Source: Streptomyces sp. (GTDB taxonomy: Bacteria; Actinomycetota; Actinomycetes; Streptomycetales; Streptomycetaceae). Taken from it: a stretch of 64,000 bases of DNA. The stretch lies in assembly GCF_019510245.1 (NCBI RefSeq), contig NZ_JAEKKT010000147.1:124001-188000 (forward strand). Reading direction: 5' to 3'. Position 1 is the stretch's first letter, and each line of letters opens with the position of its first letter. The position numbers and the translations under genes were made by a program. Of the stretch, positions 7,604 through 14,688 are shown in pieces. The notes under the pieces are model-generated. The model was not told the origin of the DNA and ran no database searches. It saw only the letters and a program-made list of their open reading frames with translations.

Positions 7604-8839
7604 ATGAGCGGAAAGGCGGCCCCCGGCCCGACGGGGAACGGAACCTCGAAACCCCGGCTCGACCGAGGACGCGGCGCACTCGGCCCCGCCCTGGAACTCG
7701 TGCACACCGGCCGCGCCCCCACCCGCGCGGTGCTCACCGCGGAGCTCGGCGTCACCCGGGCCACGGCCGGCGCCGTCGCCGCCGAACTGGAGGCGCTCGG
7801 CCTGATCATGGTCGACGCCCACCCCGGTGCCGCCGCCGGTTCGCAGGGCCGCCCCTCCCACCGACTCGAGGTCGCCGAGAACGGCCCCGTCGTCCTCGCC
7901 GCCCAGGTCCACGCCGACGGTTTCCGCGCGGCGCTGGTCGGTCTGGGCGGCCGGATCGTCGCGACCGCGCCCGGCTGCGAGGCCGTCGACGCCGACCCGG
8001 CGAAGGTGCTCGGCTCGGTGGTCGAGGCGGGCGCCGACCTCCTGCGCAGCACCGGCCGCCGCTGTGTCGGCGCCGGTCTCGCCGTGCCGTCCGCCGTCGC
8101 CGAACCGGAGGGCCTGGCCCTCAACCCCCTCCACCTGGCCTGGCCGGTGGGGGCGCCGGTGCGCCGGATCTTCGCGGAGTGCGTGCGCGCGGCCGGGATC
8201 ACCGGCCCGGCGTTCGCGGGCAACGACGTGAACCTGGCCGCGCTCGCCGAGCACCGGCACGGCGCGGGACGGGGCGCCCGGGACCTGCTGTGCGTCGCCA
8301 CCGGGCACCGGGGCGTCGGCGGCGCGCTGGTCCTCGACGGCCGCCTGCACACGGGGAGTTCGGGCCTCGCCCTGGAGGTCGGCCACCTGGCCGTGAACCC
8401 CGAGGGCCGCCCCTGCCACTGCGGCAGCCGGGGCTGCCTGGACGTGGAGGCCGATCCGCTGGCGCTGCTGATCGAGGCGGACCGTGATCCCGGCCCCGAG
8501 GTGTCGCTGCTCCGGCAGGCCGAGGACCTGATCCGCGACCACTACGGCGACCCGACCGTCCGCAGGGCCACCGAGGCCCTCATCGACCGCCTCGGCCTGG
8601 GCCTGGCGGGACTGGTCAACATCCTCAACCCCGACCGCATCATCCTCGGCGGCCTGCACCGCACCCTCCTGGACGCCGACCCGGAGCGGTTGCGTGCCGT
8701 CGTCGCCGACCGCAGCCTGTGGGGCCAGAGCGGCAGCGTGCCGATCCTGCCGTGCACGCTGAGCCACAACAGCCTGGTGGGCGCCGCCGAGTTGGCCTGG
8801 CAGCCGGTACTGGACGACCCGCTCGGGGCACTTCTGTGA
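7604..8839 (+). CDS. ROK family transcriptional regulator
   Basis: A 411-residue NagC/XylR-type ROK repressor. An N-terminal winged helix (about residues 20-75, TRAVLTAELGVTRATAGAVAAELEAL split by the turn) precedes a sugar-kinase-like ROK domain. The domain contains AGLAVPSAV, AGNDVNLAALAEH, GHLAVNPEG and the zinc knuckle CHCGSRGC near residue 268. ROK repressors release DNA when a sugar or sugar phosphate binds. No sugar uptake or catabolic gene is adjacent, so its regulon lies elsewhere. It converges on the DUF4865 remnant, and its stop is 50 bases from that gene's stop. Confidence 0.85.
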   Translation: MSGKAAPGPTGNGTSKPRLDRGRGALGPALELVHTGRAPTRAVLTAELGVTRATAGAVAAELEALGLIMVDAHPGAAAGSQGRPSHRLEVAENGPVVLAAQVHADGFRAALVGLGGRIVATAPGCEAVDADPAKVLGSVVEAGADLLRSTGRRCVGAGLAVPSAVAEPEGLALNPLHLAWPVGAPVRRIFAECVRAAGITGPAFAGNDVNLAALAEHRHGAGRGARDLLCVATGHRGVGGALVLDGRLHTGSSGLALEVGHLAVNPEGRPCHCGSRGCLDVEADPLALLIEADRDPGPEVSLLRQAEDLIRDHYGDPTVRRATEALIDRLGLGLAGLVNILNPDRIILGGLHRTLLDADPERLRAVVADRSLWGQSGSVPILPCTLSHNSLVGAAELAWQPVLDDPLGALL

Positions 8840-8889
8840 CGGTCCAGCTCCGCGGGCCGGGTGTTCCCGCGGACGGTACGGGACAGCGC

Positions 8890-9445
8890 TCACCACTGCC
8901 GCCCGCGCGGCAGCATGCCGCGCCCCGGCTCGGACAGATGCAGTACCCGGAAGACGTCACCCTCGGCCTGGGGCGCGTCGTGCTCCCAGAGTGAGAAACG
9001 GACCAGCTCCCAGGCGTCCGTGTCCACGGCGGACGCCGCCGGCACGGCGCCGTCCTCGGCCGCAAGCCGCTCCGTCTCCGCCGCCGCTCCTGCCATGAAG
9101 GCAGCCAACTTCACACCGTCCGGGACCGGTCGCCGCAGCCGCACGGCGAGCGCGGCGGGGGAGCGGGCGGCCGTGCCCTCCTCGAAGGCGAGGCCCGACC
9201 ACTGCCGTACCCGCGGCCGCCCGAAGTCGTCGACAGGCCCCTGGAAGGCACCTCCCCAGAGGAAGCCGTTCACGCCCCGCACGGTGTTCCAGAGGTAGAA
9301 CGGCCCGTACACGTTCACCGGCGAGCCGCGGTGTCCCCGCTCGCGCATGAGGTGGGTCTTGACGCCGAGGCCGTCCCAGTCGTCCAGCAGGTGCCCGACG
9401 CGCGCGACGCGGGCACGGATGATGTCCATGTCGTAGTCCGCGGGC
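8890..9445 (-). pseudogene. DUF4865 protein, 3' part, interrupted by the prophage
   Basis: This encodes the body of a DUF4865 family protein (LPADYDMDIIRARVARVGHL, VNVYGPFYLWN, NGFLWGGAFQGP, DFGRPRVRQW). Its natural start is missing: in the codons upstream of the internal ATG at 9429 the frame reads LPADYD and then runs directly into the phage sequence. The missing first codons (MQYEFT and part of the next Leu codon) lie 12.5 kb away at 21940-21955 on the same strand. Joining the two across the shared AGGG restores the unbroken frame MQYEFTLPADYDMD. DUF4865 has no known function. Translation from the internal ATG could still give a shortened product. Confidence 0.85.
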
Positions 9446-9449
9446 AGGG
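9446..9449. other. Left attachment-site core (AGGG)
   Basis: Host DUF4865 sequence lies to the left and phage sequence to the right. Reading outward from the core into the element, the two phage arms share a related block, ACACCC followed by GCA: here at about 9459-9470, and at the right end on the opposite strand at about 21915-21925. That dyad symmetry is expected of a serine-integrase attP. Confidence 0.75.
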
Positions 9450-9462
9450 CAGTCGGGACACC

Positions 9463-9747
9463 CTTGCATGTACGCGCTTCTACCCTCGACTAGTCGAGGA
9501 GGCGGAGGCCGACCTAGCCGCCGCTACGAATCGCGCTGCTGAGTTCGGCGGATCGGTGGACCTGACGATCTTTGACGACATGGACATGTTGACTGCCGCG
9601 TGGGAGGCAGCAGACGACACCATGCGGCGAGACTTGATTCGTCTCGCCATCGACGAAGTCAGCGTGACGCGCGGTGCACGTCGAGGAGCCCCCTTCGACG
9701 GCAATGCACGCTGCACCATCAAGTGGGCCACTCCCGACGAGGAGTAG
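9463..9747 (+). pseudogene. Serine integrase, C-terminal fragment
   Basis: About 90 residues of the C-terminal end of a large serine recombinase: a coiled-coil-like stretch (RLVEEAEADLAAATNRAAE), then RDLIRLAIDEVSVTRG and the closing TIKWA strand. The catalytic resolvase domain with its serine, the recombinase domain and the zinc ribbon are all missing. The fragment begins within about 20 bases of the attachment core, so the deletion ran from the phage arm into the middle of the gene. The element therefore cannot excise with its own enzyme. A good terminator hairpin follows. Confidence 0.7.
9484..9499. repeat. 16-base perfect palindrome beside attL
   Basis: CCTCGACTAGTCGAGG is fully self-complementary. 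It lies 35 bases inside the element, in the integrase fragment frame. It may be a coincidence of coding sequence or a recombinase/regulator site. Confidence 0.35.
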
Positions 9748-9761
9748 CGCAGACACAACAG

Positions 9762-9789
9762 AGCCCCGCCAGGACAACCCGGCGGGGCT
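9762..9789 (+). terminator. Hairpin terminator after integrase fragment
   Basis: AGCCCCGCC (9762-9770) and GGCGGGGCT (9781-9789) form a perfect 9-base stem with a 10-base loop, followed by a short T stretch. It lies between the integrase fragment and the convergent repressor gene and could serve both. Confidence 0.75.
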
Positions 9790-9792
9790 TCG

Positions 9793-9993
9793 TCATGCCT
9801 TCGGGGCTTCGCTCCATGGACCGGCAGGAGGCCGCTCCGGGAGCTCGGCGCCTGGCCGGCGACAGTAGTAGGCGACGAAGCGCCGGAGGATGTCTGAGCG
9901 GTCTGTGTCGTCGGGCACTGCGTCCCCGAACGCCCCCCATAGCTCTGCGTCGATTCGGAATCGGCTCACGGGTGTCTTTGGCTGATTGGGCAT
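9793..9993 (-). CDS. Ribbon-helix-helix DNA-binding protein, likely element repressor
   Basis: A 66-residue protein starting MPNQPKTPVSRFRIDAELW. A short beta-strand (TPVSRFRID) is followed by two helices (AELWGAFGDAV and DRSDILRRFVAYYC), the Arc/MetJ/CopG fold, and then a proline-rich tail. Small proteins starting MPNQPKTP with an RHH core recur in streptomycete phages and plasmids, as I recall. It is the only leftward gene in the element. Its start sits 17 bases from three palindromic repeats that lie between it and the rightward genes, so it most likely represses its own promoter and the opposing one. A partition role (ParG-like) is an alternative, but no ParA gene is present. Confidence 0.75.
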   Translation of the reverse strand: MPNQPKTPVSRFRIDAELWGAFGDAVPDDTDRSDILRRFVAYYCRRPGAELPERPPAGPWSEAPKA

Positions 9994-10010
9994 GGCAGAA
10001 CGGTAGCAGA

Positions 10011-10072
10011 GGTGTAGCCACACCAAGAGGGTTGCGGAGGTGTGGCCACACCCTCTACGGTGTAGCCACACC
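10011..10072. promoter_or_regulatory. Three-palindrome operator array
   Basis: GGTGTAGCCACACC at 10011-10024, GGTGTGGCCACACC at 10039-10052 and GGTGTAGCCACACC at 10059-10072. The middle copy is a perfect palindrome and the outer copies differ only at the centre. Start spacing is 28 and 20 bases. The array sits between the leftward RHH gene and the rightward genes, which is the arrangement of cooperative RHH operators at a lysogeny-type switch. Confidence 0.75.
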
Positions 10073-10091
10073 CCGACGCAAGCAAGACGAA

Positions 10092-10125
10092 GGGCCCGCG
10101 GAATCTTGGCGGACGCAGCGGGCCC
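10092..10125 (+). terminator. Leader hairpin upstream of the first rightward gene
   Basis: GGGCCCGC (10092-10099) pairs with GCGGGCCC (10118-10125) and is followed by CTTG. It lies 28 bases before the ATG at 10153, so it would sit in the 5' leader of the rightward transcript as a possible attenuator, or end leftward-entering transcription. Confidence 0.5.
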
Positions 10126-10152
10126 CTTGTCTCCATAACTGGAGGTTCCATC

Positions 10153-10563
10153 ATGGCACGCCCCATCCTCGTCGTCGGCAACTTCACCACCGCTGACAAC
10201 CTGGCCGACGTCACGGCCTTCGCCTCCGACGTCGCCGACCGTCTCCGCTTCCCCGCCGTCGTCGCGACGGGCCGGGACTGCGACCTGTCGCAGTACGAAG
10301 GCGTCGTTCTGGTCGACGGATGGTCGGAGGCGCTTCCGTCCGCGGCTCTCGGCTGCGAGGCGCTGACCACCGACATGTGCACCATGTGGGCCCACCACGT
10401 CTACGAGCACCCCATCAACACCGTGTGCGGCCACTGTGGCGAGAACGATCCCGAGGCGGCCCCGGTGTTCCGCGGCGGGGTGTGGACGACGTCGGTGTGC
10501 CCCGGGTGCGTGCAGGCTCACGAGAGCCTCCGCTTCCCCGGCGTCCTGCTCGCTGCTGCGTGA
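10153..10563 (+). CDS. Prophage protein with CxxC pairs, function unknown
   Basis: A 136-residue protein with a good GGAGG ribosome site. The N-terminal half (ILVVGNFTTADNLADVTAFASDV, then YEGVVLVDGW) looks like an alternating alpha/beta fold resembling a small nucleotide- or ligand-binding domain. The C-terminal half has CGHC and CPGC pairs about 30 residues apart, a likely zinc ribbon. It is the first rightward gene after the repressor, the usual place for early regulatory or anti-host functions, and has its own downstream terminator. I do not recognise the family. Confidence 0.65.
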   Translation: MARPILVVGNFTTADNLADVTAFASDVADRLRFPAVVATGRDCDLSQYEGVVLVDGWSEALPSAALGCEALTTDMCTMWAHHVYEHPINTVCGHCGENDPEAAPVFRGGVWTTSVCPGCVQAHESLRFPGVLLAAA

Positions 10564-10596
10564 GGAGACCTCAAGCAAGTAACGATCAGTGACGGA

Positions 10597-10629
10597 AGAG
10601 CCCGCCCGGCTTCGGCTGGAGCGGGCTCT
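10597..10629 (+). terminator. Hairpin terminator
   Basis: AGAGCCCGC (10597-10605) and GCGGGCTCT (10621-10629) form a 9-base perfect stem, 34 bases after the preceding stop. This isolates the first rightward gene from the non-coding stretch that follows. Confidence 0.75.
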
Positions 10630-11493
10630 CCGCATGCTCCGGGCGACTCGTCGGCAGCCTCCGCCCCCTCCTGGCGGCGATGCGTGCAGGGTACAACCGA
10701 CCCGTCGGATACGAAGCGTGACGAATTCCCTTTATGTCGTCACCCTCTGTCGACAGGTGGGTCATTCTGGTGGCCAAAGTGTCGAACTGACTGCCCTTCT
10801 AGCTTTACTTCCCTACGCGTTATAGAGAAATGAAAGTAGGGGGTTAGTTCAACACTTTGACCCCGAGTTTGACCCGGGGCCCGTCGGAAGCTGCGTCGAC
10901 GGAGGGGTGACGGAAGGCGACGGGGAGGCGTGGGGCGGACGAGGGCCGTGGCGGGGTGCGGGAGGCCCTGTGTGCCCCTGTGCCACCCTCAAACGCCCCA
11001 GCAGGCACGACGAGTCACCGCAAGCCGAGTTAGGCCGCCAGGCGTCAATCTGTGGCGTTCGGGCGTGCCGGTCGACGTCCAAGTACGCCCGGTGTGAGCT
11101 AGTTCGCGAGTTTCGCGCGCATGCGTCTCACTATGTGGTCATTCGATATCTTTTAGGTAACAACCTATCGGCGTTCCAGGTCGTTTGCCCAGGTCGGCCT
11201 TGAACTGCACTGTCACAACTCCCCCATAACAGTATCGAGGGCACTTTGCGAGCTGTTGGCTGCGGTTCCCTCCGCTTACTGCGCCGCTCCTCACCTCCGG
11301 CGGCGCATGGTCCGGGCGACGTCGAGCCCGCCGTGTTGAGTCGCGTCCTTCTCTCCTCCGCGTGCTCCACGCCTTGACGCTCCGTCGCCCGGACCTCAAT
11401 CACACGTTTTGCGCTGCCTGCGGGCGGCGCTTCTCTTTTTGCCCGCCTCAGGGACAAGGACGCCACCGACACCAACAACACGGAGACAACCCC
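10630..11493. other. Non-coding stretch of about 0.86 kb inside the element
   Basis: No convincing gene is seen on either strand: frames are short, lack ribosome sites and show no third-position GC pattern. Composition is patchy and AT-richer around 10725-10860 and 11130-11180, unlike the flanking genes. It contains the long inverted repeat at 10775-10859 and a CCCCG/CGGGG mini-hairpin near 10861-10879. It may carry the main promoter for the 11494-14081 operon, a small RNA, or the scar of deleted early and replication genes. Confidence 0.5.
10775..10859. repeat. Long imperfect inverted repeat
   Basis: CAAAGTGTCGAACTGAC (10775-10791) pairs with GTTAGTTCAACACTTTG (10843-10859), 15 of 17 positions complementary. 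An inner CCCTAC/GTAGGG stem lies at 10811-10816 and 10836-10841. The structure could fold in RNA or DNA. Nothing coding overlaps it. Confidence 0.65.
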
Positions 11494-11817
11494 ATGGCCC
11501 ACATCGACGTGCAGCCCGCCGGCTCACGATCGTGCCCCGAGTGCGGGCGGATGCTCGCCCGGACGCGAGCCAACTTCCACGTCGACCCCTCCTGCGCTGA
11601 CTTCCTGCGCAGCGTGTGTCGCGACTGCATCAACGCGCAGCGACGTGCCCGGTACCGGGCCAACCCAGAGCCCGTCAGAGAGCGCGAGCGGCTCCGACGT
11701 GCCGCGCGAACGGAGCTCATGAAGAGCGCACTGCTGTGGCCCCAGACGGAGCCACGGTCGGCGATAGGACGCGCGACGTCCAACGCCACGAACCACCCCA
11801 GAGAGGTGAACGCATGA
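11494..11817 (+). CDS. Small zinc-finger phage protein
   Basis: A 107-residue basic protein. CPECGR at about residue 13 and CRDC about 27 residues later form a four-cysteine zinc site, with FHVDPSCADFL between. The rest is an arginine-rich helix (INAQRRARYRANPEPVRERERL). The layout matches zinc-finger/HNH-like small proteins of actinophages, but no HNH histidine set is present, so DNA binding without cleavage is more likely. The start is the ATG at 11494 behind a GGAGA site. Its stop overlaps the next start (ATGA), beginning a coupled operon that runs to 14081. Confidence 0.65.
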   Translation: MAHIDVQPAGSRSCPECGRMLARTRANFHVDPSCADFLRSVCRDCINAQRRARYRANPEPVRERERLRRAARTELMKSALLWPQTEPRSAIGRATSNATNHPREVNA

Positions 11818-12761
11818 CCACCAACCCAGAGTTGACGGCGGCCCGTGCTGCCGTCCCGGAGATCAAGGCCGCGGAGGAACGACTCCAGGCCGCAAAGCAG
11901 CTCCTCGCCGACGCCCCACCTGCGGAGGATCCGCATGCCGCGCGTGACGCCGTCCTCGACGAGGCTGCCGACGCGTTCATGGCCGACAAGCCGTGGCCCA
12001 AGGACGTCAGCAAGCGAGCCGCGAAGGCCTTCGACGAGGCGGAGGCGGCCGGCCTGGAACTCCAGGCGCGTCGACGTGCCGTGAGCCGTGCGGAGTGGGC
12101 TCAGTACGAGGCTCTGGACGCCCACAAGGAGGACGTACTCGCCCGTCTGGGCGACCGGCTCTCGGAGCTCCTCAGCGACGCTCGTAGCGCGTTCACAGCC
12201 CTTCGTGGCGCCAACTCCGCGGAGGCTGCCATCGACGCGGGAGAGGACGCTGTAGCGGCCTGGACACGGCTCCGCGGCATCGTGCAGAGCGTCGGGGAAC
12301 TCCGTGCGGCTCAGTGGGAGGCGATCCGCGGCCCACGGGCACCGGGTGAGGCCCTGAGCGGTGAAATGCCGGGGGCCAAGTGGCGACGCCAGGGCTTCGG
12401 GCACGTGCAGCACACGCACCCCGACGACGTCCCGGCCGACGTCCGCCCCGCACTGCGGGACATGTCCGGCCGCGTGAGCCTCGCGTATGTGCGTTGGCTC
12501 GCCACCTGTGACGACGCCTACGTGCCCGCCAGTCTCGACGAGTTGGAGGGCGACGTCGCCGTCCTGACCGTCCCCGCGGGGATGGAGGACTGGGAGGACA
12601 TCTCTCCGCGCGAGTACCCCGCGCTGAAGGGGCGGCCCGGTGACGTGTACCCCCACTCGCGCGCCCCGCACCCGGACGCCTCGCAGCCGGCGCCGCTCCC
12701 GCCCAAGCCCACGGCTCCCCACCCTGATGGCGAGCCGACCACCATTGACTACTTCAACTAG
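11814..12761 (+). CDS. Prophage protein, helical N-half, function unknown
   Basis: A 315-residue acidic protein. Residues 1-180 are strongly helical and alanine/glutamate-rich (AVPEIKAAEERLQAAKQLL, then KRAAKAFDEAEAAGLELQAR), likely coiled coil. The second half is more globular (GFGHVQHTHPDDVPADVRPA, YVRWLATCDDAYVPASL), ending in a proline-rich tail with EPTTIDYFN. It is translationally coupled to the zinc-finger gene upstream and lies 9 bases from the scaffold-like gene downstream. A structural or assembly role is possible from position only; I do not recognise it. Confidence 0.6.
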   Translation: MTTNPELTAARAAVPEIKAAEERLQAAKQLLADAPPAEDPHAARDAVLDEAADAFMADKPWPKDVSKRAAKAFDEAEAAGLELQARRRAVSRAEWAQYEALDAHKEDVLARLGDRLSELLSDARSAFTALRGANSAEAAIDAGEDAVAAWTRLRGIVQSVGELRAAQWEAIRGPRAPGEALSGEMPGAKWRRQGFGHVQHTHPDDVPADVRPALRDMSGRVSLAYVRWLATCDDAYVPASLDELEGDVAVLTVPAGMEDWEDISPREYPALKGRPGDVYPHSRAPHPDASQPAPLPPKPTAPHPDGEPTTIDYFN

Positions 12762-12770
12762 GAGCCACCT

Positions 12771-13109
12771 ATGGAACTCACTCCGGAGCAAGAACGCGAC
12801 AACGCGCTCCAGGAACTCGCCCGACTGCGCGCCGGACTCGCAGCCGGCCTGACGGCAGAGCAGAGCAAGTTCCTCCGCGGCTCGACGTCGGACGAACTCC
12901 AGGCAGACGCCCGCACTCTGGCCGTGGCGTTCGGAACGTCCACCGCTCGTCAGCCGTCCGGATCCGGCAGCGACGTCAACGGGAGCGTCGGCAGCATCGA
13001 AGCCGGTGCTGCGGCGTACCGCCGGAAGCACGGTCTCGACGACAACGGCCAGCCGATCAACGGGACGCGTACGCCGTTCCAGGCGACGAACTACCAGATG
13101 GAGAAGTGA
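12771..13109 (+). CDS. Scaffold-like small phage protein
   Basis: A 112-residue protein with an N-terminal coiled coil (TPEQERDNALQELARLRAGLAAGL), then the phrase LTAEQSKFLRGSTSDELQADARTLAVAFG. This closely resembles the C-terminal region of phage scaffolding proteins, where a helix pair of the form LT-xxQ-xxxLxG-(S/T)-xxEL-xxDA precedes a disordered end. Full scaffolds are usually longer, with the coiled coil extended upstream, so this may be a shortened form. No capsid gene follows. The next small gene starts within its stop codon region. Confidence 0.55.
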   Translation: MELTPEQERDNALQELARLRAGLAAGLTAEQSKFLRGSTSDELQADARTLAVAFGTSTARQPSGSGSDVNGSVGSIEAGAAAYRRKHGLDDNGQPINGTRTPFQATNYQMEK

Positions 13110-13333
13110 TGACCCCCGACACCGAGAACACCATCCGCACCCACGCCGTGACGCTGAACGGCCAGACAGCCGCCGTCAACCTGATCGGTGGCCAGACCCT
13201 GACGGGGACGCTGGCCTACGCCACGACGCCGTACGCGAACGGCATCGTGTATCCCGACTTCCTTCAGATCACCGTGTCCACGAAGGTGCACACGGTGCGC
13301 ATGGACCACGTGTCGAGTATCGGCCAGGGTTAG
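13109..13333 (+). CDS. Small beta-rich prophage protein, Sm-like pattern
   Basis: A 74-residue protein whose ATG overlaps the previous TGA (TGATG). Predicted almost all beta: HAVTLNGQTAAVNLIGGQ, LTGTLAYATT, FLQITVSTKVHTVRMDHVSSI. The order of a G-x-x-LTGTL strand pair and a closing VRMDHVSSI strand is reminiscent of the Sm1/Sm2 layout of LSm/Hfq-like proteins, but this is only a pattern resemblance. It could equally be a small phage decoration or connector protein. It is coupled to its neighbours in the 11494-14081 operon. Confidence 0.5.
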   Translation: MTPDTENTIRTHAVTLNGQTAAVNLIGGQTLTGTLAYATTPYANGIVYPDFLQITVSTKVHTVRMDHVSSIGQG

Positions 13334-13341
13334 GAGGTCCC

Positions 13342-13734
13342 ATGCCCCGTGGAAGACCAGGGCCCAAGCCCAACCCCAGCGCGCGGTTCTCGCGCCACCG
13401 TGCCGACGAGCGGCCCGTGACGTACCTCCCCCCGGACGGCTGTGAAGACGAACCGCCCCCCATGCCCCCGGGACGGGGGTGGTCGGAGGCAGAGGAGGCG
13501 CACTGGCGGGAGCTGTGGTCCACGCCTGCTGCGCACGCGTGGGACGACGGTGTGTTCCCTGCCGTCGCTGCCCTCGTCGTGGCGACGTCGACGATCCTCG
13601 GATCGGGACGTGTCAGCGCTCAACTCATCGGTGAACAAAGGGCGTTGATGAACGACCTAGGCCTGACGCCTGCGGCCATGGACCGGCTGAGGTGGGTCAT
13701 CGGTGAGCCCCCGAACGCAGTACGGCCGGACTGA
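13342..13734 (+). CDS. Terminase small subunit-like protein
   Basis: A 130-residue protein behind a strong AGGAGG site. The basic, proline-rich start (MPRGRPGPKPNPSARFSRHR), the central helical EAHWRELWSTPAAHAWDD and VAALVVATSTIL, and the ending ALMNDLGLTPAAMDRLRWVIG match actinophage P27-like terminase small subunits. Their last helix pair (GLTP-xxxxRLRW) is characteristic. This subunit recognises the packaging site and hands DNA to the large subunit. No large subunit follows anywhere in the element, so it would need a helper phage. Its TGA overlaps the next ATG. Confidence 0.7.
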   Translation: MPRGRPGPKPNPSARFSRHRADERPVTYLPPDGCEDEPPPMPPGRGWSEAEEAHWRELWSTPAAHAWDDGVFPAVAALVVATSTILGSGRVSAQLIGEQRALMNDLGLTPAAMDRLRWVIGEPPNAVRPD

Positions 13735-14081
13735 TGAACCGACGTCAGCAGCGCGCACAGCGACAGCGTGACGAGGCGCGAGGCGTGGACACGCGCACGG
13801 GTGAGCTGCCCGACTACCCGTGTCCGCCTCACCTCCTCGCGCCGGCCGGTATCGAGGAGTGGCTCACCCCGGAGGAGCTAGCCACCCTGACGGAGGCGGA
13901 GGCGATGCTCCGTGCTCGCCGACGCTGGGTTGACGCACGCGACGACTACGCCCGTGAGCAGACGGGCGACGATCACGGGCTCCGTGCTCGCGTCGCTCGA
14001 CTCTGCGGCCCCGTCGGTCGCCCGGTGTGGCGCGACGAGGTGGGCGAGCCGTGGCACGTGCGACGTCGCGCAACGCTCTGA
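13734..14081 (+). CDS. Prophage hypothetical protein downstream of terS
   Basis: A 115-residue, arginine-rich protein coupled to the terminase-like gene (TGATG overlap). It begins MNRRQQRAQRQRDEARGVD and has a central acidic helix (WLTPEELATLTEAEAMLRAR) and a basic C-terminus (WHVRRRATL). The frame and codon use look coding. No family is recognised. In complete phages the terminase large subunit would stand here. The next 280 bases (14082-14361) hold only a terminator hairpin. Confidence 0.55.
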   Translation: MNRRQQRAQRQRDEARGVDTRTGELPDYPCPPHLLAPAGIEEWLTPEELATLTEAEAMLRARRRWVDARDDYAREQTGDDHGLRARVARLCGPVGRPVWRDEVGEPWHVRRRATL

Positions 14082-14308
14082 CCTGGGAAGACACCACCTC
14101 ATAACCCCCTCCGGGCCACCACGAGCACCGGTTAGGTGCTGGGACGCGCCCTCTGATTGACGAGCAGATGGTCTACGAGTAGCCCCCAGAGCGGCCCCGA
14201 GGCGCCTCTGAGCGCCGTTTTGAGCCCCCGTTCGCGCGGCCGACGGGGCGGATCGTGGTCGACGAGCGATCAAGCGGCACATTCAAGATCCGCAGTTAAG
14301 CGTTACAA

Positions 14309-14336
14309 AGCCCCGGAGGATCCGCTCCCCGGGGCT
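14309..14336 (+). terminator. Hairpin terminator ending the terS operon
   Basis: AGCCCCGG (14309-14316) pairs with CCGGGGCT (14329-14336) and is followed by CTTCC. It sits between the 13734 gene and the Cys-rich gene at 14362. Confidence 0.7.
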
Positions 14337-14361
14337 CTTCCTATTTCCGGAGGAGGGGCCC

Positions 14362-14619
14362 GTGTGGACCTATGACGAACAGATGCGCTGTAGGCGCCCC
14401 GGTTGCTACTTCGAGCGCTCCTACATGAAGGACGCTGCCGGTAAGAAACGACTGAAGAGGCATTGCGGAGTGCTCTGTTATGTCTGGTGCCGTCGGGCGG
14501 CAGGAGCCATGAAGTACGGAGACACCGACGGTGCAGCCGAACTACTCCGTCTCAGCCGGCTACTGGACGCGCGGATGTCTCCGACGGAATTCGTTCCTGG
14601 CGTGGTAGCTCCCCGCTGA
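14362..14619 (+). CDS. Cys-rich small prophage protein
   Basis: An 85-residue protein with a GTG start behind GGAGGAGG. It carries CRRPGC near the start and CGVLCYVWC about 25 residues on, suggesting a zinc-binding module, then a helical C-terminus (GDTDGAAELLRLSRLLDARM). It shares its plan (CxxPGC, second cysteine cluster, RLLD helix) with the next gene at 14689, so the two look like diverged duplicates. It is flanked on both sides by terminators, so it is expressed as a single gene. Function unknown. Confidence 0.6.
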   Translation: MWTYDEQMRCRRPGCYFERSYMKDAAGKKRLKRHCGVLCYVWCRRAAGAMKYGDTDGAAELLRLSRLLDARMSPTEFVPGVVAPR

Positions 14620-14642
14620 TCCGCCCCCATCAACCGATCCTC

Positions 14643-14668
14643 AGGCCGCTACGCGTCCGTAGCGGCCT
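14643..14668 (+). terminator. Rho-independent terminator
   Basis: AGGCCGCTAC (14643-14652) and GTAGCGGCCT (14659-14668) form a perfect 10-base stem with a 6-base loop followed by TT. It separates the two Cys-rich genes. Confidence 0.8.
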
Positions 14669-14688
14669 TTGCCATACCTGGAATTCCT

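Noticed and set aside
10589..10825. 78-codon frame after the first prophage gene
   Set aside because: It overlaps the terminator hairpin, has no ribosome site and shows proline/arginine-rich antisense-like text.
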